64,000 nt of DNA from Actinomycetota bacterium (GCA_019347675.1 JAHWKW010000011.1:69198-133197), one strand, 5' to 3'. Counted from the stretch's first letter, positions 28,153 through 38,052 are shown. Numbers and translations: made by a program. The notes: generated from the letters alone by a model not told the origin.

Positions 28153-29841
28153 TTACAGGCGTTCGACGGTCGTCGCCAGGTCCAGCGAGCCGGACACCTC
28201 CGTACGAGCGACAACGGCGAAGCTGGGATGCAGCCGATTGAAGTCCGTGGCAACCCAGCCTTCTTCTCCTTGCCCAGCATCGATGATCTCCAACTTGAAC
28301 GGATGGCGGGAATCGAAGCGCATCCTCACGGGATCGGCAACAACCGTCTTGGCGTCGACTTTCTTGGGCTCGATACCCGGCTCAATATGTAGGTAGAAAG
28401 CAACGGGGACAGTTCCCTTCGCTGCGACGGTGTCGAGGATCGTCAGGGCATCGTCGCGCAGATCCCAGCGACGTCGATGGAGGGCTCTCTCGGGGAGGCG
28501 CAAGTACCCATCGTGCGCAGCCTGCACGGCCGAGCGTCCGCACCGGCTGAACACTTCCTCGACCTTGGGCCTCGCCCTGCGCGCCGCACGGAACCGTCCC
28601 CATACCTCGGTCTGGTTCTCACCGCCTACCTCGGCGGTGTTGTGTGCGCGCGTGGAACGCTCGTAGTGACGGCGATCGCCTTCGTACGTCGAGGTCCCCG
28701 TGTCGACGATGACCCGCTGACCATCGACAGTGAGAACGAACGATAGGCAATCCGCGTGGGCATGAGCGGGAAGTTCGTCGGGACAAGGCGAGCCGATGTC
28801 ACCGACCAGGTGAAACGGTCCCATCCTCGCGACGAAGTAGCCGGAATCGGATAGGAGCCTGAAGAGTTCTGAAGGGCGGGCGCCGCCGGTGAGTACGTCC
28901 ACTAAACGGCGTGGAACGCTGACACAATCATTGAACAGAGGAACGTCGCCGTCCGGAAGGAGCATCGCCACCATCCAGTCCTTCATTCGGCGGATGGCAT
29001 CCGAGAGTGTGGAAGGACAGGTCCCTCGGTAAGCATTCAACAGCCCAGCGATGTCGGTAAGGTCGCCGAGGACCTGGACGTGGTAGGAGGGCGACAACTC
29101 GAAGTGACCTCCGTCTGGCAGCACCTGCCGATCCAATTCGACATGGAGCAATCTCAGTGCGGCTCGTAGTAGGAGCTTGTCATCGAAGAAGATCCCGAGC
29201 CCGACGAGGGCCTTCAGGTTCTTCATCAAGTGGTTGCCACCGACGTCGAGCTCCAGATGTGTCCGGATGAATCCGGCATGTAGGCGGAGGTCTTCAACGA
29301 GGTCGCGCTTGAGTTCGCTGTTGTCTGCGAGTTCGCCGTAGAGATGGCAGAGCACCCACGCGCGTACTGACGCGACGTACGGCGACCATGCCTCACCGCC
29401 CCCGAACCGGTTGGCTTGGCGCCAGGACAACCAGAGCTGTCCGAAACGTTTTCCCGTTTCTCCGGAGTCTCGGAGCAAGCTCCAGGCCCACTCGAGGTAA
29501 TGAAGGTGGTACCGCCATAGCTGCGAGGCGTCCTCCGGTGCCCGCACGGGGGGCCAGCCCAGCTCACGGTGCTCGTTGAGAAGGGAGATCGCGCCGTCCA
29601 CAAGGGCACCTGCGCTCTGAAGATCCCGGGACAGTCGTGTACCGATCGGCTCGAATGATCTCGGCCACCCAACTTCGACTGGTACGCTGCGGCGTGTCAA
29701 CAGTACCCGCGCCCGGTCCCCCATAGCGCCGAGGACTGTTCTCTGGGCCCGCAGGCGGATGCGGTGAGCCATCTGCGCCGGGGAGAGATGTCGAGCTGTT
29801 CGCAGAAGCAGCCCCCACTCCTCGGTCGAGGGCAACTTCAC
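28153..29841 (-). CDS. Heparinase II/III-like (alginate lyase fold) protein
   Basis: The 562-residue protein has an alpha-helical toroid (about 70-330) followed by a beta-sandwich. Family active-site elements are visible: GGNHLMKNLKAL (Asn), FELSPSYHVQV (Tyr) and LPAHAHADCLSF (His). Polysaccharide lyases of this class cleave uronate-containing chains by beta-elimination; relatives inside capsule loci often lack a demonstrated role. With ManNAcA probably made here, a chain-trimming role is plausible. No signal peptide is seen, so location is uncertain. Its ATG overlaps the previous stop as ATGA. Confidence 0.85.
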   Translation of the reverse strand: MKLPSTEEWGLLLRTARHLSPAQMAHRIRLRAQRTVLGAMGDRARVLLTRRSVPVEVGWPRSFEPIGTRLSRDLQSAGALVDGAISLLNEHRELGWPPVRAPEDASQLWRYHLHYLEWAWSLLRDSGETGKRFGQLWLSWRQANRFGGGEAWSPYVASVRAWVLCHLYGELADNSELKRDLVEDLRLHAGFIRTHLELDVGGNHLMKNLKALVGLGIFFDDKLLLRAALRLLHVELDRQVLPDGGHFELSPSYHVQVLGDLTDIAGLLNAYRGTCPSTLSDAIRRMKDWMVAMLLPDGDVPLFNDCVSVPRRLVDVLTGGARPSELFRLLSDSGYFVARMGPFHLVGDIGSPCPDELPAHAHADCLSFVLTVDGQRVIVDTGTSTYEGDRRHYERSTRAHNTAEVGGENQTEVWGRFRAARRARPKVEEVFSRCGRSAVQAAHDGYLRLPERALHRRRWDLRDDALTILDTVAAKGTVPVAFYLHIEPGIEPKKVDAKTVVADPVRMRFDSRHPFKLEIIDAGQGEEGWVATDFNRLHPSFAVVARTEVSGSLDLATTVERL

Positions 29842-30707
29842 AGCAGTAGCTCGGCTTCCTGGCGGACCCCTTCCGAGAACCTGCGCGGATCGTAGCCGAG
29901 ATCACGAACTGCGTCGGAGTTGTCGAATACCTTGTGTTCTTGCAGACGTAGGATCTGTTCTCCTCTTAGTCGCGGCTGCGACGAGATGCGCTCGTACATG
30001 CGGACTGTCCACGCCATCGCGCGTAGCGGCACGGGAACGAGGAATGGTTCTCGGCCAACGGCGCGGCCGGCTTCGAGGACAAGCTGTCGAAACGTGATGG
30101 CTCCAGGACCGCCAACGTCGTAGATGCGACCGACTGCGGCACTGCGCCCGAGGGCTGCCACGAGGACATCAGCGAGGTCGTCGACGTGCACGGGCTGCTG
30201 CAAACCCGTTCCACCAGCCGGTAGTGGGAAGACCGGACTCCGTTTCAGGAATCGCAGCAGCCGGGCGATGTTCCGATCCTCGGGTGTGCCGTAGATCATG
30301 GTCGGGCGCACAATGGTCCAGTCCAGCTCCGAGTTCCGGATCGCATCCTCGGCTGCTAGGCGTACCGCCTTGCTACCGGCAGGCAAGCGCGTGAATACCG
30401 AGGTTGTGGAAACGAAGACGGCGCGGCGGATGCCGGCCGTTTCCGCAGCCTCGATGATCCCCGGGGCGTGGCCGAGGCCAAGTGAGGCGACGTTCATGAG
30501 CGCATCCGCGTTCGCTGATCGAAAAGCTCTCTTCAATCCATCCGCGTCGCCGAGGTCCCCGATCAGTGGCTCAGCACGTCGAGACTCGACTTTGGACGCC
30601 GCCGTTCGGCTACGGGCGATCGCCACCACTTGGTGCCCACGCTGAACCAGCTTCGGTAAGACGTGGCCTCCGAGGAACCCGCTGCCGCCAGTGAGCAGGA
30701 TCCTCAC
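29838..30707 (-). CDS. Atypical SDR NAD-dependent epimerase/dehydratase
   Basis: The 289-residue protein opens with LLTGGSGFLGGHVLPKL, a Rossmann GxxGxxG motif. The usual YxxxK of extended SDRs is not seen; the expected region reads VSTTSVFTRLPAG, as in atypical SDRs related to NmrA and complex I subunit families. It has ATGA overlaps at both ends (29838-29841 and 30704-30707), so it is tightly coupled to the heparinase-like gene and the glycosyltransferase. A nucleotide- or lipid-linked sugar may be its substrate; which one cannot be told. Confidence 0.82.
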   Translation of the reverse strand: MRILLTGGSGFLGGHVLPKLVQRGHQVVAIARSRTAASKVESRRAEPLIGDLGDADGLKRAFRSANADALMNVASLGLGHAPGIIEAAETAGIRRAVFVSTTSVFTRLPAGSKAVRLAAEDAIRNSELDWTIVRPTMIYGTPEDRNIARLLRFLKRSPVFPLPAGGTGLQQPVHVDDLADVLVAALGRSAAVGRIYDVGGPGAITFRQLVLEAGRAVGREPFLVPVPLRAMAWTVRMYERISSQPRLRGEQILRLQEHKVFDNSDAVRDLGYDPRRFSEGVRQEAELLL

Positions 30708-31945
30708 TGCAGCGCCGTATGCTCATGGACAGCGGCCTTGAGGATGTCCAGGTAATCGGCTGCCAGCTGTCGCCGGTCGAAATGCTCCTCGACGTACCGG
30801 CGGCCTCTCCGTCCCATCTCCGCCCGTCGCTCCGGGTCGTTCGCCAAGTGCATGATCGCCCTGACCAGATCCTCTACCGCCTCCGGCCGCACAACGACGG
30901 CTCCGGCCTCGCTTAAGATTTCTGCGGGCTCTCCGCGTACCGCTCCGACCACCGCCTTCCCGGACGCCAGGTACTCGAAGATCTTCGAAGGGATGAACGT
31001 CCGGAACAGCGGAACATCCTTTAGCGGTACCAGACAGATATCAGCTGCAGCAAGGATGGACGGAACCTGCTCCCGCGAGACGCCAGGATGCATCGTGACG
31101 TTTGTGAGCCCCCGTTCGTTGACCTCCTCCTCTAGCTCTCGCTTTTCGGCTCCTTCGCCGACGAGAGCCAGGTGAACGGGCTCGTCCGCGAGGCATGCCG
31201 CTGCTTCAACGACGGAATGCAGGCCGTGGGAGATCCCGTGGGCGCCGATGTAGAGGACGAGCACTTGCTCAGGTCCGGCACACAGCCACTCGCGCATGTC
31301 CGGGTCGACGCGTAGATCAGGTGAGAAAAGCGAAAGGTCAACACCGTTGCGGATTGTGTGAACCTTCGACGGATCGATGCCTCGGTCCACGATGTTCCGC
31401 TGGAACCCCTCAGTAACGACGACCACCGCGTCCGAACTACGGTACGCAGCCAGCTCCACCGCCTCAAGCGCACGGATGACGACGCGGTTCTTCAGGACAC
31501 CGAGCTCCACGAAGATAGCCGGCCATAGGTCGCGTACCTCGATGATCAGACGAGCACGCTTCACGCGAGCGATCAGCCAGGCCGACAGTATCGAGAAGAA
31601 CGTCGGGGACGACACCACGACGACGTCCGGATGTCCGACTCGAGACAGGCCCAGTATGACGCTGGTGATCATGAACGAGAGGTGTCCGAGCGTCTTCTTG
31701 ACGACCCCCACGTTGGGTGTCGCGTAGAGCCATGTGCGGACGACCCTGTAACCGTCGATGCGCTCATCACGACGCCATGCGCCCCGGTATTCGGGCGGTA
31801 CCACCCCTGTGGGATGATTCGGCATGGCGGTCAGTACCGTGACGTCGCACCCACCCTGCACCCAGTGGGCCGCCAGTTCGCTCAGGCGAGCCTGGGGCGC
31901 CCCGATCTCCGGCGGGAAGTAGTGGGTGACCACCAATACCTGCAT
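30704..31945 (-). CDS. GT4 glycosyltransferase, WbuB-like
   Basis: The 413-residue protein starts VLVVTHYFPPEIGAPQARLSE, characteristic of the WbuB/WbnK-like GT4 group that often adds FucNAc to the first sugar. The C-terminal half has the donor-binding region with VPLKDVPLFRTFIPSKIFEYLASGK. ATG 31945 is preceded by GGAGG. The gene follows the WecA-like transferase by 4 nt, so it probably adds the second sugar. Retaining mechanism is expected from family GT4; donor identity is inferred only loosely. Confidence 0.85.
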   Translation of the reverse strand: MQVLVVTHYFPPEIGAPQARLSELAAHWVQGGCDVTVLTAMPNHPTGVVPPEYRGAWRRDERIDGYRVVRTWLYATPNVGVVKKTLGHLSFMITSVILGLSRVGHPDVVVVSSPTFFSILSAWLIARVKRARLIIEVRDLWPAIFVELGVLKNRVVIRALEAVELAAYRSSDAVVVVTEGFQRNIVDRGIDPSKVHTIRNGVDLSLFSPDLRVDPDMREWLCAGPEQVLVLYIGAHGISHGLHSVVEAAACLADEPVHLALVGEGAEKRELEEEVNERGLTNVTMHPGVSREQVPSILAAADICLVPLKDVPLFRTFIPSKIFEYLASGKAVVGAVRGEPAEILSEAGAVVVRPEAVEDLVRAIMHLANDPERRAEMGRRGRRYVEEHFDRRQLAADYLDILKAAVHEHTALQ

Positions 31946-31949
31946 GGCG

Positions 31950-32903
31950 TCATCCTCCGACAGCGGGTACGTCATCGAACACCAGGCTCGGTACGGAGAG
32001 GTACAGGACGTTGAGCACCACTGCCGAAACAACCGGTACAAGTACACCCACCAGCCCGCTCGTGCTCGCAGCGAATCCGGATGCTCCAAGCAACAGGGTG
32101 AAGGCGGCAACGACACCGGTTGTGCGAGCATGGGACCAGCCACCTCGAACCAAGCGCTGGTAGACGTGGTCTCGGTGCGGCTGGTGCCATGGGAGACCAC
32201 GACGTAGCCGGGCGAGAAGGGTCCAACCAGTATCGGACAGGTACAGGCTCAGCGGCAGAACCGCAACGGCGATTCCTATCTCGGTAGCGATGATGAGCGC
32301 GCCGGCAGCCAACCAAGCACCGAAGAAGTAGCTGCCGACATCGCCGAGGAACGCACGGGCCGATGGGAAATTGAAAGGGAGGAACCCCAACGCTCCGGCC
32401 GCCACGATCGAACCGATCGCCGCAGCCGTCGAAGCACCCGTCAGCGCGCCAGCCAGAAGCCACGTTGAGCCGGCGATCGCCGCATGCGTACCGGAGATCC
32501 CGTTGATCCCGTCCATGAAGTTGAACGCGTTCACGTACCCTGCGAACCACAGGACAGAGATAACGGCGGGCACCGACAGAAGACCGTCTTGTAGAATCGC
32601 GACGCTCACCGCCACTCCGACGGCCATTTGCACAGGCAATCGCAAGCCAACCGACAGGCCTCGAGCGTCGTCCACAAAGCCCAATAAGGCGAGGACCGTT
32701 CCGGCTGCTACGACAGTCCAGAGATCCACGGCGCCTCTGCTGGCTGCGATGGCACCTACGGTGCCGCAGACGATGGCTGGCGAGAGCCCGAGTCCACGGA
32801 CGACTCGTCCTTCGTGCGAGGAACGATGGTTTGGGACGTCGAACACTTCTCGGGACGACAGGAAATCGATCACGACCGGCGACAACGCTAGGGTCCCGAG
32901 CAA
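31950..32903 (-). CDS. WecA/MraY-family polyprenyl-phosphate HexNAc-1-phosphate transferase
   Basis: About nine membrane helices carry the family signatures GFVDDARGLS, NAFNFMDGINGISG (catalytic Asp), FLGDVGSYFFG and the late HQPHRDHVYQRL loop. The enzyme moves a sugar phosphate from UDP to undecaprenyl phosphate, starting the repeat unit. The first in-frame start inside the window is TTG 32903, but this would shorten the first helix; a CTG at 32921 lies 6 nt after GAGGAGGGGAGG and may be the true start. It heads the minus-strand run and is divergent from the oxidoreductase at 33032. Confidence 0.88.
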   Translation of the reverse strand: MLGTLALSPVVIDFLSSREVFDVPNHRSSHEGRVVRGLGLSPAIVCGTVGAIAASRGAVDLWTVVAAGTVLALLGFVDDARGLSVGLRLPVQMAVGVAVSVAILQDGLLSVPAVISVLWFAGYVNAFNFMDGINGISGTHAAIAGSTWLLAGALTGASTAAAIGSIVAAGALGFLPFNFPSARAFLGDVGSYFFGAWLAAGALIIATEIGIAVAVLPLSLYLSDTGWTLLARLRRGLPWHQPHRDHVYQRLVRGGWSHARTTGVVAAFTLLLGASGFAASTSGLVGVLVPVVSAVVLNVLYLSVPSLVFDDVPAVGG

Positions 32904-33031
32904 GGCGGCGAACCCGTACAGCGACGTCCTCCCCTCCTCACACGATCGCCTGGGCAGCGCGGCGGTCCCCCCACAGTTCGCAGTATCCTACGCACTCGCC
33001 GGCTCAGCGCTATGACGGATCGAGCGACCGC

Positions 33032-35140
33032 ATGAAGCAGGTGTTCCAGGACCTGAAGGACGGCGCGACCAGGGTCGAAGAGGTCCCCGCTCCTGCTTCG
33101 CGGCCCGGCCACCTGCTCGTCCGCACTAATTCCTCGGTGATATCTGCTGGGACGGAGCGGATGCTCGTTGAGTTCGGACGAGCGAACGTTCTCACGAAGG
33201 CGCGCCAGCACCCGGAACGGGTACGCCACGTACTGGACAAGATGGCGACGGATGGGATCCGTCCCACCATCGATGCGGTGAAGGCGAAGCTCTCTGAACC
33301 TGTGGCGCTCGGCTACACCGCGGCAGGTGAGGTGATCGACGTTGGGAAGGGCGTTCGAAGTTTCAAGGTGGGTGATCGCGTCGCAACGAACGGGCCGCAC
33401 GCTGAGATCGTTAGCGTCCCGGCGAACCTCTGCGCGGGCATCCCCGGCGACCACGTTGCGTTCGAGCAGGCCGCCTTCACGCCACTTGCAGCGGTCGCTC
33501 TTCAAGGTCTCCGTCTTGCAGAACCCACAATCGGTGAGCGCTTCGTCGTCACGGGTCTCGGACTCATCGGACAGCTCGCGGTGCAGCTGCTCCGGGTGCA
33601 GGGTTGCCAGGTCCTCGGGATCGACCATCGGAAGGAGCGGCTGCAACTCGCGGAGCGGTTCGGTGCTGCGCCGGTGGACCTGTCCGCCGGAGAGGATCCT
33701 GTTGCCGCTGCCGAAGCTTTCACAGGCGGCGCTGGCGTCGATGGGGTCATCATCGCGGCCACCACGTCTTCGAACGACCCCATCCGGCAAGCGGCGGAGA
33801 TGTGCCGGAAGCGGGGCCGCATCGTGCTGGTGGGAGTCGTGGGTCTAGAGCTGGAGCGACAGCAGTTCTATGAGAAGGAACTTAGGTTCCAAGTCTCCTG
33901 CTCGTACGGTCCGGGCCGCTACGACCCGGATTACGAGGGAGGTGGTCAAGATTATCCCCAGGGGTTTGTCCGCTGGACTGCAGGACGGAACTTCGAAGCC
34001 GTGCTCGGCCTTATGGCACAGGGTCGGCTGGATGTTGCATCGCTCACTACCTCGCACCATGAGTTGGCCGATGCGGCCACCGCATACAAGGAACTCAGCG
34101 AGCCCTCGGCTATCGGCGTCCTGCTGAGGTATCCGCGGGTCTCAGGCGTTACCGAGTCGAGGACCGTCACGACAAGTTCCACTTCCCGACCCATGCCGAT
34201 CCAGCGAGCCAACGGTGTCGTTGGTGTGATAGGTGCGGGCAACTACGCTCAACGCGTGCTCCTTCCGGCCCTGGCGAAGACCGACGCGCGGCTGGCCGTC
34301 GTCGCTTCGCGCGGGGGATCGGACGCCGCCCGAGCTGCGAAACGGTTCAGATTCGAGCGAGCGACCACTGACATCGACTCGCTCTTCGACGACGAGTCGA
34401 TCGATACCCTCATCGTCGCTACGCGGCACGATACGCACGCGGCCCTCACGGTTCGAGGCCTCGAAGCGGGCAAGCACGTCTTCGTCGAGAAGCCTCTTGC
34501 GCTAGCACTCCAGGACGTCGACCAGATACGGAGGGTAGTCGCAGACCATCCCAACCGGATCCTCTGCGTTGGCTTCAACCGACGCTTCTCTCCGTTGACG
34601 GCTACCATGAAGCGCCTCCTCTCCATGGTCAGTCAACCGAAGACACTGATCGCCACCGTCAATGCGGGTCGGGTCCCCGACGATCACTGGACTCAGGACT
34701 TGGATATCGGCGGTGGCAGGATCGTCGGCGAGGCTTGTCATTTCATCGATCTGCTGCGGCATCTAGCGAACAACCCCGTACAGCATGTGCACAGCAGTTA
34801 CCTCGATACGTCCACGAATGACACCGCCAGCATCCAGATGACCTTCGAAGACGGATCGATCGCTACTGTGCACTATGTGGCCACGGGTAGCAGGCGCTTC
34901 CCCAAGGAGCGCGTCGAAGCGTTCGTACAGGGCCGCGTTCTGCAGCTCGATAACTTCCGTGCCCTGCGTGGGTTCGGCTGGCCGGATTTCAAGCGTGAGA
35001 AGCTACGCAGCCAGGAAAAGGGCCACGCATCGTGTCTCTCGGCCTTCATCCAAGCGGTCCAGGCTGGTGGACCACCCCCCATCCCCGTCGACGAACTCCT
35101 AGAAGTGTCCGCGCTTACGTTGCATGCCGCGCAACGATGA
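33032..35140 (+). CDS. Bidomain oxidoreductase: alcohol-dehydrogenase-like plus Gfo/Idh/MocA-like
   Basis: The 702-residue protein fuses two dehydrogenases. Residues about 1-365 are an MDR domain (GYTAAGEVIDVGKGVRSFKVGD, NAD motif VTGLGLIGQLAV); residues about 395-690 are a Gfo/Idh/MocA domain (GVVGVIGAGNYAQRVLLPAL and HVFVEKPLAL). The zinc-binding Cys set of classical MDRs is not evident. Such fusions occur in surface polysaccharide clusters next to heparinase-like proteins. An oxidation and re-reduction of a nucleotide sugar is a reasonable guess. ATG 33032 has a weak ribosome binding site. Confidence 0.85.
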   Translation: MKQVFQDLKDGATRVEEVPAPASRPGHLLVRTNSSVISAGTERMLVEFGRANVLTKARQHPERVRHVLDKMATDGIRPTIDAVKAKLSEPVALGYTAAGEVIDVGKGVRSFKVGDRVATNGPHAEIVSVPANLCAGIPGDHVAFEQAAFTPLAAVALQGLRLAEPTIGERFVVTGLGLIGQLAVQLLRVQGCQVLGIDHRKERLQLAERFGAAPVDLSAGEDPVAAAEAFTGGAGVDGVIIAATTSSNDPIRQAAEMCRKRGRIVLVGVVGLELERQQFYEKELRFQVSCSYGPGRYDPDYEGGGQDYPQGFVRWTAGRNFEAVLGLMAQGRLDVASLTTSHHELADAATAYKELSEPSAIGVLLRYPRVSGVTESRTVTTSSTSRPMPIQRANGVVGVIGAGNYAQRVLLPALAKTDARLAVVASRGGSDAARAAKRFRFERATTDIDSLFDDESIDTLIVATRHDTHAALTVRGLEAGKHVFVEKPLALALQDVDQIRRVVADHPNRILCVGFNRRFSPLTATMKRLLSMVSQPKTLIATVNAGRVPDDHWTQDLDIGGGRIVGEACHFIDLLRHLANNPVQHVHSSYLDTSTNDTASIQMTFEDGSIATVHYVATGSRRFPKERVEAFVQGRVLQLDNFRALRGFGWPDFKREKLRSQEKGHASCLSAFIQAVQAGGPPPIPVDELLEVSALTLHAAQR

Positions 35141-35154
35141 GCAACCAAGTCACG

Positions 35155-35967
35155 TTAAGTCGTAGCGGATATGTCCGGGAGACACAGCAAGGTGCACAGC
35201 TCGCGTGGGACCGACGTAAGCGGCTCTGACTCGTCACCCGCCAATCGAAAAATGGCATATTGGTGCGCCCGAAGGATGTCGAGGAGGGCACCCGGTTCTG
35301 AGCCCAGATTTATAATCATTGCTGGATGGATACTTACAATCAGAGTCGGACGCGCCTCACGAAGAATCCAATTTGCCCCGTTCAGTGCATCGACTTCATA
35401 CCCCTCGATATCCATTTTGATCACATCGGGTCTAAGACCACGTTGGAAGCAGAAGTCGTCTAAGCTCGTAGCTTGTTTTCTTCCATAGCCTGCGAAGCTC
35501 TCATAAGCCACCGGCGCCCCAGTCTTTCCGATCGGCTCTGGGATGATTTCAATCTGCGACGCTAGCGAATTCCGCGATGCATGACGAGCGATCTCGGACG
35601 CGAACCTGTCTAATATTTCGAAGGCAAAGACCCGGACGGACGAATGGATAGCAGCCGCCATAAGCGAGTAGTAGCCGATGTGCGCGCCAACATCGAAGAC
35701 AACGGAATTGGGTGAAATCAGGTCCCGGAATACGGCAGTCTCTGCCGGCTCGTAGATTAGTTCGCCACCGACGGCATGGTTGATAAGCGTATTCGCAGTC
35801 TCCCACGATTCGCCTTCGAATACGATCTCTCGATTTGCGACCTGGACGATTGCGCGACGGGGTGCATCCTTCAGCATTCGTCGCCGGACGAATAGAGCAC
35901 GATATGCGCTTCTAGGGTGACGAAGCCATGGAATAGAGCGCAATTTGCTACGGAGATTGCCTGGCAC
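35155..35967 (-). CDS. FkbM-family methyltransferase (1 of 3)
   Basis: The 270-residue protein has an SAM-binding motif VVFDVGAHIGYYSLMAAA and the FkbM hallmark DVIKMDIEGYEVDALNGANWIL. FkbM enzymes methylate hydroxyl groups of sugars or small molecules. Start is GTG 35967. It converges with the bidomain oxidoreductase with a 14-bp gap. The base composition looks poorer in GC than the genes to its left, marking the transition to the second half of the locus. O-methylation of the polysaccharide is the likely role. Confidence 0.8.
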   Translation of the reverse strand: MPGNLRSKLRSIPWLRHPRSAYRALFVRRRMLKDAPRRAIVQVANREIVFEGESWETANTLINHAVGGELIYEPAETAVFRDLISPNSVVFDVGAHIGYYSLMAAAIHSSVRVFAFEILDRFASEIARHASRNSLASQIEIIPEPIGKTGAPVAYESFAGYGRKQATSLDDFCFQRGLRPDVIKMDIEGYEVDALNGANWILREARPTLIVSIHPAMIINLGSEPGALLDILRAHQYAIFRLAGDESEPLTSVPRELCTLLCLPDISATT

Positions 35968-36603
35968 ATCCTATCCAGCCATGAGCCTGCCGCACGGGAA
36001 TCTACACCCGCCGAGCCATTAGCTTAGCGTATTCGGCGGGACCGCACACTAGGTGGATGACTTTCGGAATCTTGCGGGCCGTAGTCCACGAACAGCGGGG
36101 ACTCGGTCAGGCGTTGGCCCAACTGCTGGTCGCCGGGTACCGTCCCGCCCCACGTCTCTAAGAACTCAAGGAGGCGTCCCTCGACGGTCTGATCGCTGGG
36201 TGCCGGTGCGACCGGTTGAGCTCGCGGGCCATCTTGCCACTAATCCGTCCGCGACGTCGAAGGCGTTTCTGATCACGCGTAGCATACAGGTCTGGGAGGC
36301 AATGCCGACCGACGCCTCAGGCGTCTACTGAAGGATCGCCGCTACCTAGTGGCTGGTCGGCTCCGACTACCGACCCTCGAAAGGGTCACGTCGGTGAAGT
36401 GCGCTACACTGGTCACTCGTTCGGATCTGGCTGCTCCGATGACGAAACGATCATCCGAACGGAGAGCAGTCGTGTTTCCCTCGCCTTGGCTGCCCTACAC
36501 GTCACTCAACTTGTTGCCCCTCGAGTCGATTCGCCCAGCCTTGCCCCTTGCGAAGTAGTCGGTCGAAACAAGGACGAGAGTTCATTCGGACGGAATCGCA
36601 CAC
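35968..36603. other. Gene-poor 636-bp gap with degraded coding traces
   Basis: No intact gene can be supported. On the minus strand a short stretch at about 36050-36180 reads like a protein C-terminus (FLETWGGTVPGDQQL and SPLFVDYG), but with no start and no family I can name. The last 100 bp before 36604 may hold the promoter of the glycosyltransferase run. Confidence 0.5.
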
Positions 36604-37758
36604 ATGAAGTCAGCCGCTACCCCGCAGCGTAGAATCCTGGTCAATGCCGTGGCCGCCCGGATCGGTGGCGGGGCTCGACACATCGCTAATTTCGCGGACG
36701 CGCTACGACGCGAGCTGTCTAGCGATGTCGCCATCGACGTCTTGGCGCCGCCCAGCGTCAGTCTCCCCGTTCGAGGAGTGACGCACATACCGACAGAGAT
36801 ACCCCAAGGCGCACATCCACGCCGGCTTAGGTGGGAGTTATGGGACGCGACACGGCTGGCTAGTACAGCTTCCGCCCTCCTGTCGCCTATGAACTTCGGC
36901 CCACCAATATTGACAGTGCCTCATGTCTTGTGGCAGCGCAATCCTACCTACTTCGATGAGGGTTACTTGCACACCTGCGACATCCGACGTCGGACTGTAG
37001 TCGCGGCCTACCGGCAATGGGCATTGCTCTGTGTCCGGCGGGCCGATGCGATCATCGTTCCTAGCCAGGCGATGCTCGACATGTTGGCCAGCTTCGTTTC
37101 AATCGATGAAAGATTCCATATCGTCCCACACGGCTGGAAGCCAACGCAACCTGCCTCCGTTCAGCTTCCCAGCGTTGCCAAGCGTTGGAGAGGGTTCGAG
37201 CCTCGACTTCTTTACGTCAGTACTCCGGCCGCACACAAGAATGTCGAGCTCCTTCCGGAGATCCTGCAACGCGTTAAGCGTGTACATCCCCATGCTGGGC
37301 TTGGCGTCACCTTCAACCAAAAGTCACAGTGGCCAGCAGTTGATCTGTTCCGAGATCGGGTGGAACGTCATCAGCTTGGGGAATCGATCGTCTACCTCGG
37401 AACGGTCGCACAAGACGCCGTATACCAACTCTACAGCGAGGCGGATCTCGTTCTTTATCCATCACTGACTGAATCCTTCGGATTTCCATTGGTTGAGGCA
37501 ATGGGAGGAGGAGCGCCCATCGCCGCCAGTTCGATTCCTTCGAACCACGAGGTCGCAGCGAACTTGGCTACATACCACGATCCACAGGATCCTGACTCCG
37601 CGGGGGACGCAGCACTGCGAGCACTGGCTTCTGGAAGACCACCTGCGCTGGTGCACCGAAGAGTCGCGCGAGCCAAATCCTTTAGTTGGTCCGCGAACGC
37701 TCAGCGTGTCGTCGCTATCATCGAATCCTTGCAGCCGTCCCTCCAGTTGCGCGCTTGA
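36604..37758 (+). CDS. GT4 glycosyltransferase
   Basis: The 384-residue protein shows a GT-B fold: N-terminal GGGARHIANF loop, SPMNFGPP and VPHVLWQRNP in the acceptor half, and the donor half with LLYVSTPAAHKN, YLGTVAQDAVYQLYSEADLVLYPSLTE split around the usual linker, and the GT4 E-x7-E element ESFGFPLVEAMGGG. Its stop overlaps the ATG of the broken gene at 37758 (TGATG). It opens a plus-strand run of seven genes. The sugar donor is unknown. Confidence 0.85.
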   Translation: MKSAATPQRRILVNAVAARIGGGARHIANFADALRRELSSDVAIDVLAPPSVSLPVRGVTHIPTEIPQGAHPRRLRWELWDATRLASTASALLSPMNFGPPILTVPHVLWQRNPTYFDEGYLHTCDIRRRTVVAAYRQWALLCVRRADAIIVPSQAMLDMLASFVSIDERFHIVPHGWKPTQPASVQLPSVAKRWRGFEPRLLYVSTPAAHKNVELLPEILQRVKRVHPHAGLGVTFNQKSQWPAVDLFRDRVERHQLGESIVYLGTVAQDAVYQLYSEADLVLYPSLTESFGFPLVEAMGGGAPIAASSIPSNHEVAANLATYHDPQDPDSAGDAALRALASGRPPALVHRRVARAKSFSWSANAQRVVAIIESLQPSLQLRA

Positions 37759-38052
37759 TGCAGGTCTCAGTCGCCAGTGCTCACCGGTTGCACATGTTCG
37801 CACAAGCAGCCCAACCTCAGCGACATGGTATGCTTCATGCGCTCTACACGCCGATGCCTCGGTCGGGCATATCCGGGATCCCGGCGGAGAGCATATGGTG
37901 TTCGCGCTAGCTTCCGTCCAAGAACGTCTGGCTCGGGTGATTTCTCGAAGCAATCGCTCGCAACCGCCGCAGGCGCTTCCGAGTTCGTGGCCGACGGAGT
38001 GCACGGGTTCCTGCTCCCCCCGCGCGACGCGGACGCCCTTGTCACAGCCTGA
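37758..38052 (+). pseudogene. GT4 glycosyltransferase remnant with large internal deletion
   Basis: The first 40 codons (MQVSVASAHRLHMFAQAAQ, then RHGMLHALYTPMPRSGIS) match the start of the intact gene at 51645-52778 (MQVAVVSAYPFHMFAQAAQ). Then a stop occurs, and the sequence jumps to that protein's C-terminal part (FALASVQERLA and, after a frameshift, GASEFVADGVHGFLLPP). About 230 codons of the middle are missing. The piece sits in the expected place for a coupled gene between two glycosyltransferase genes. It is not functional. Confidence 0.85.
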
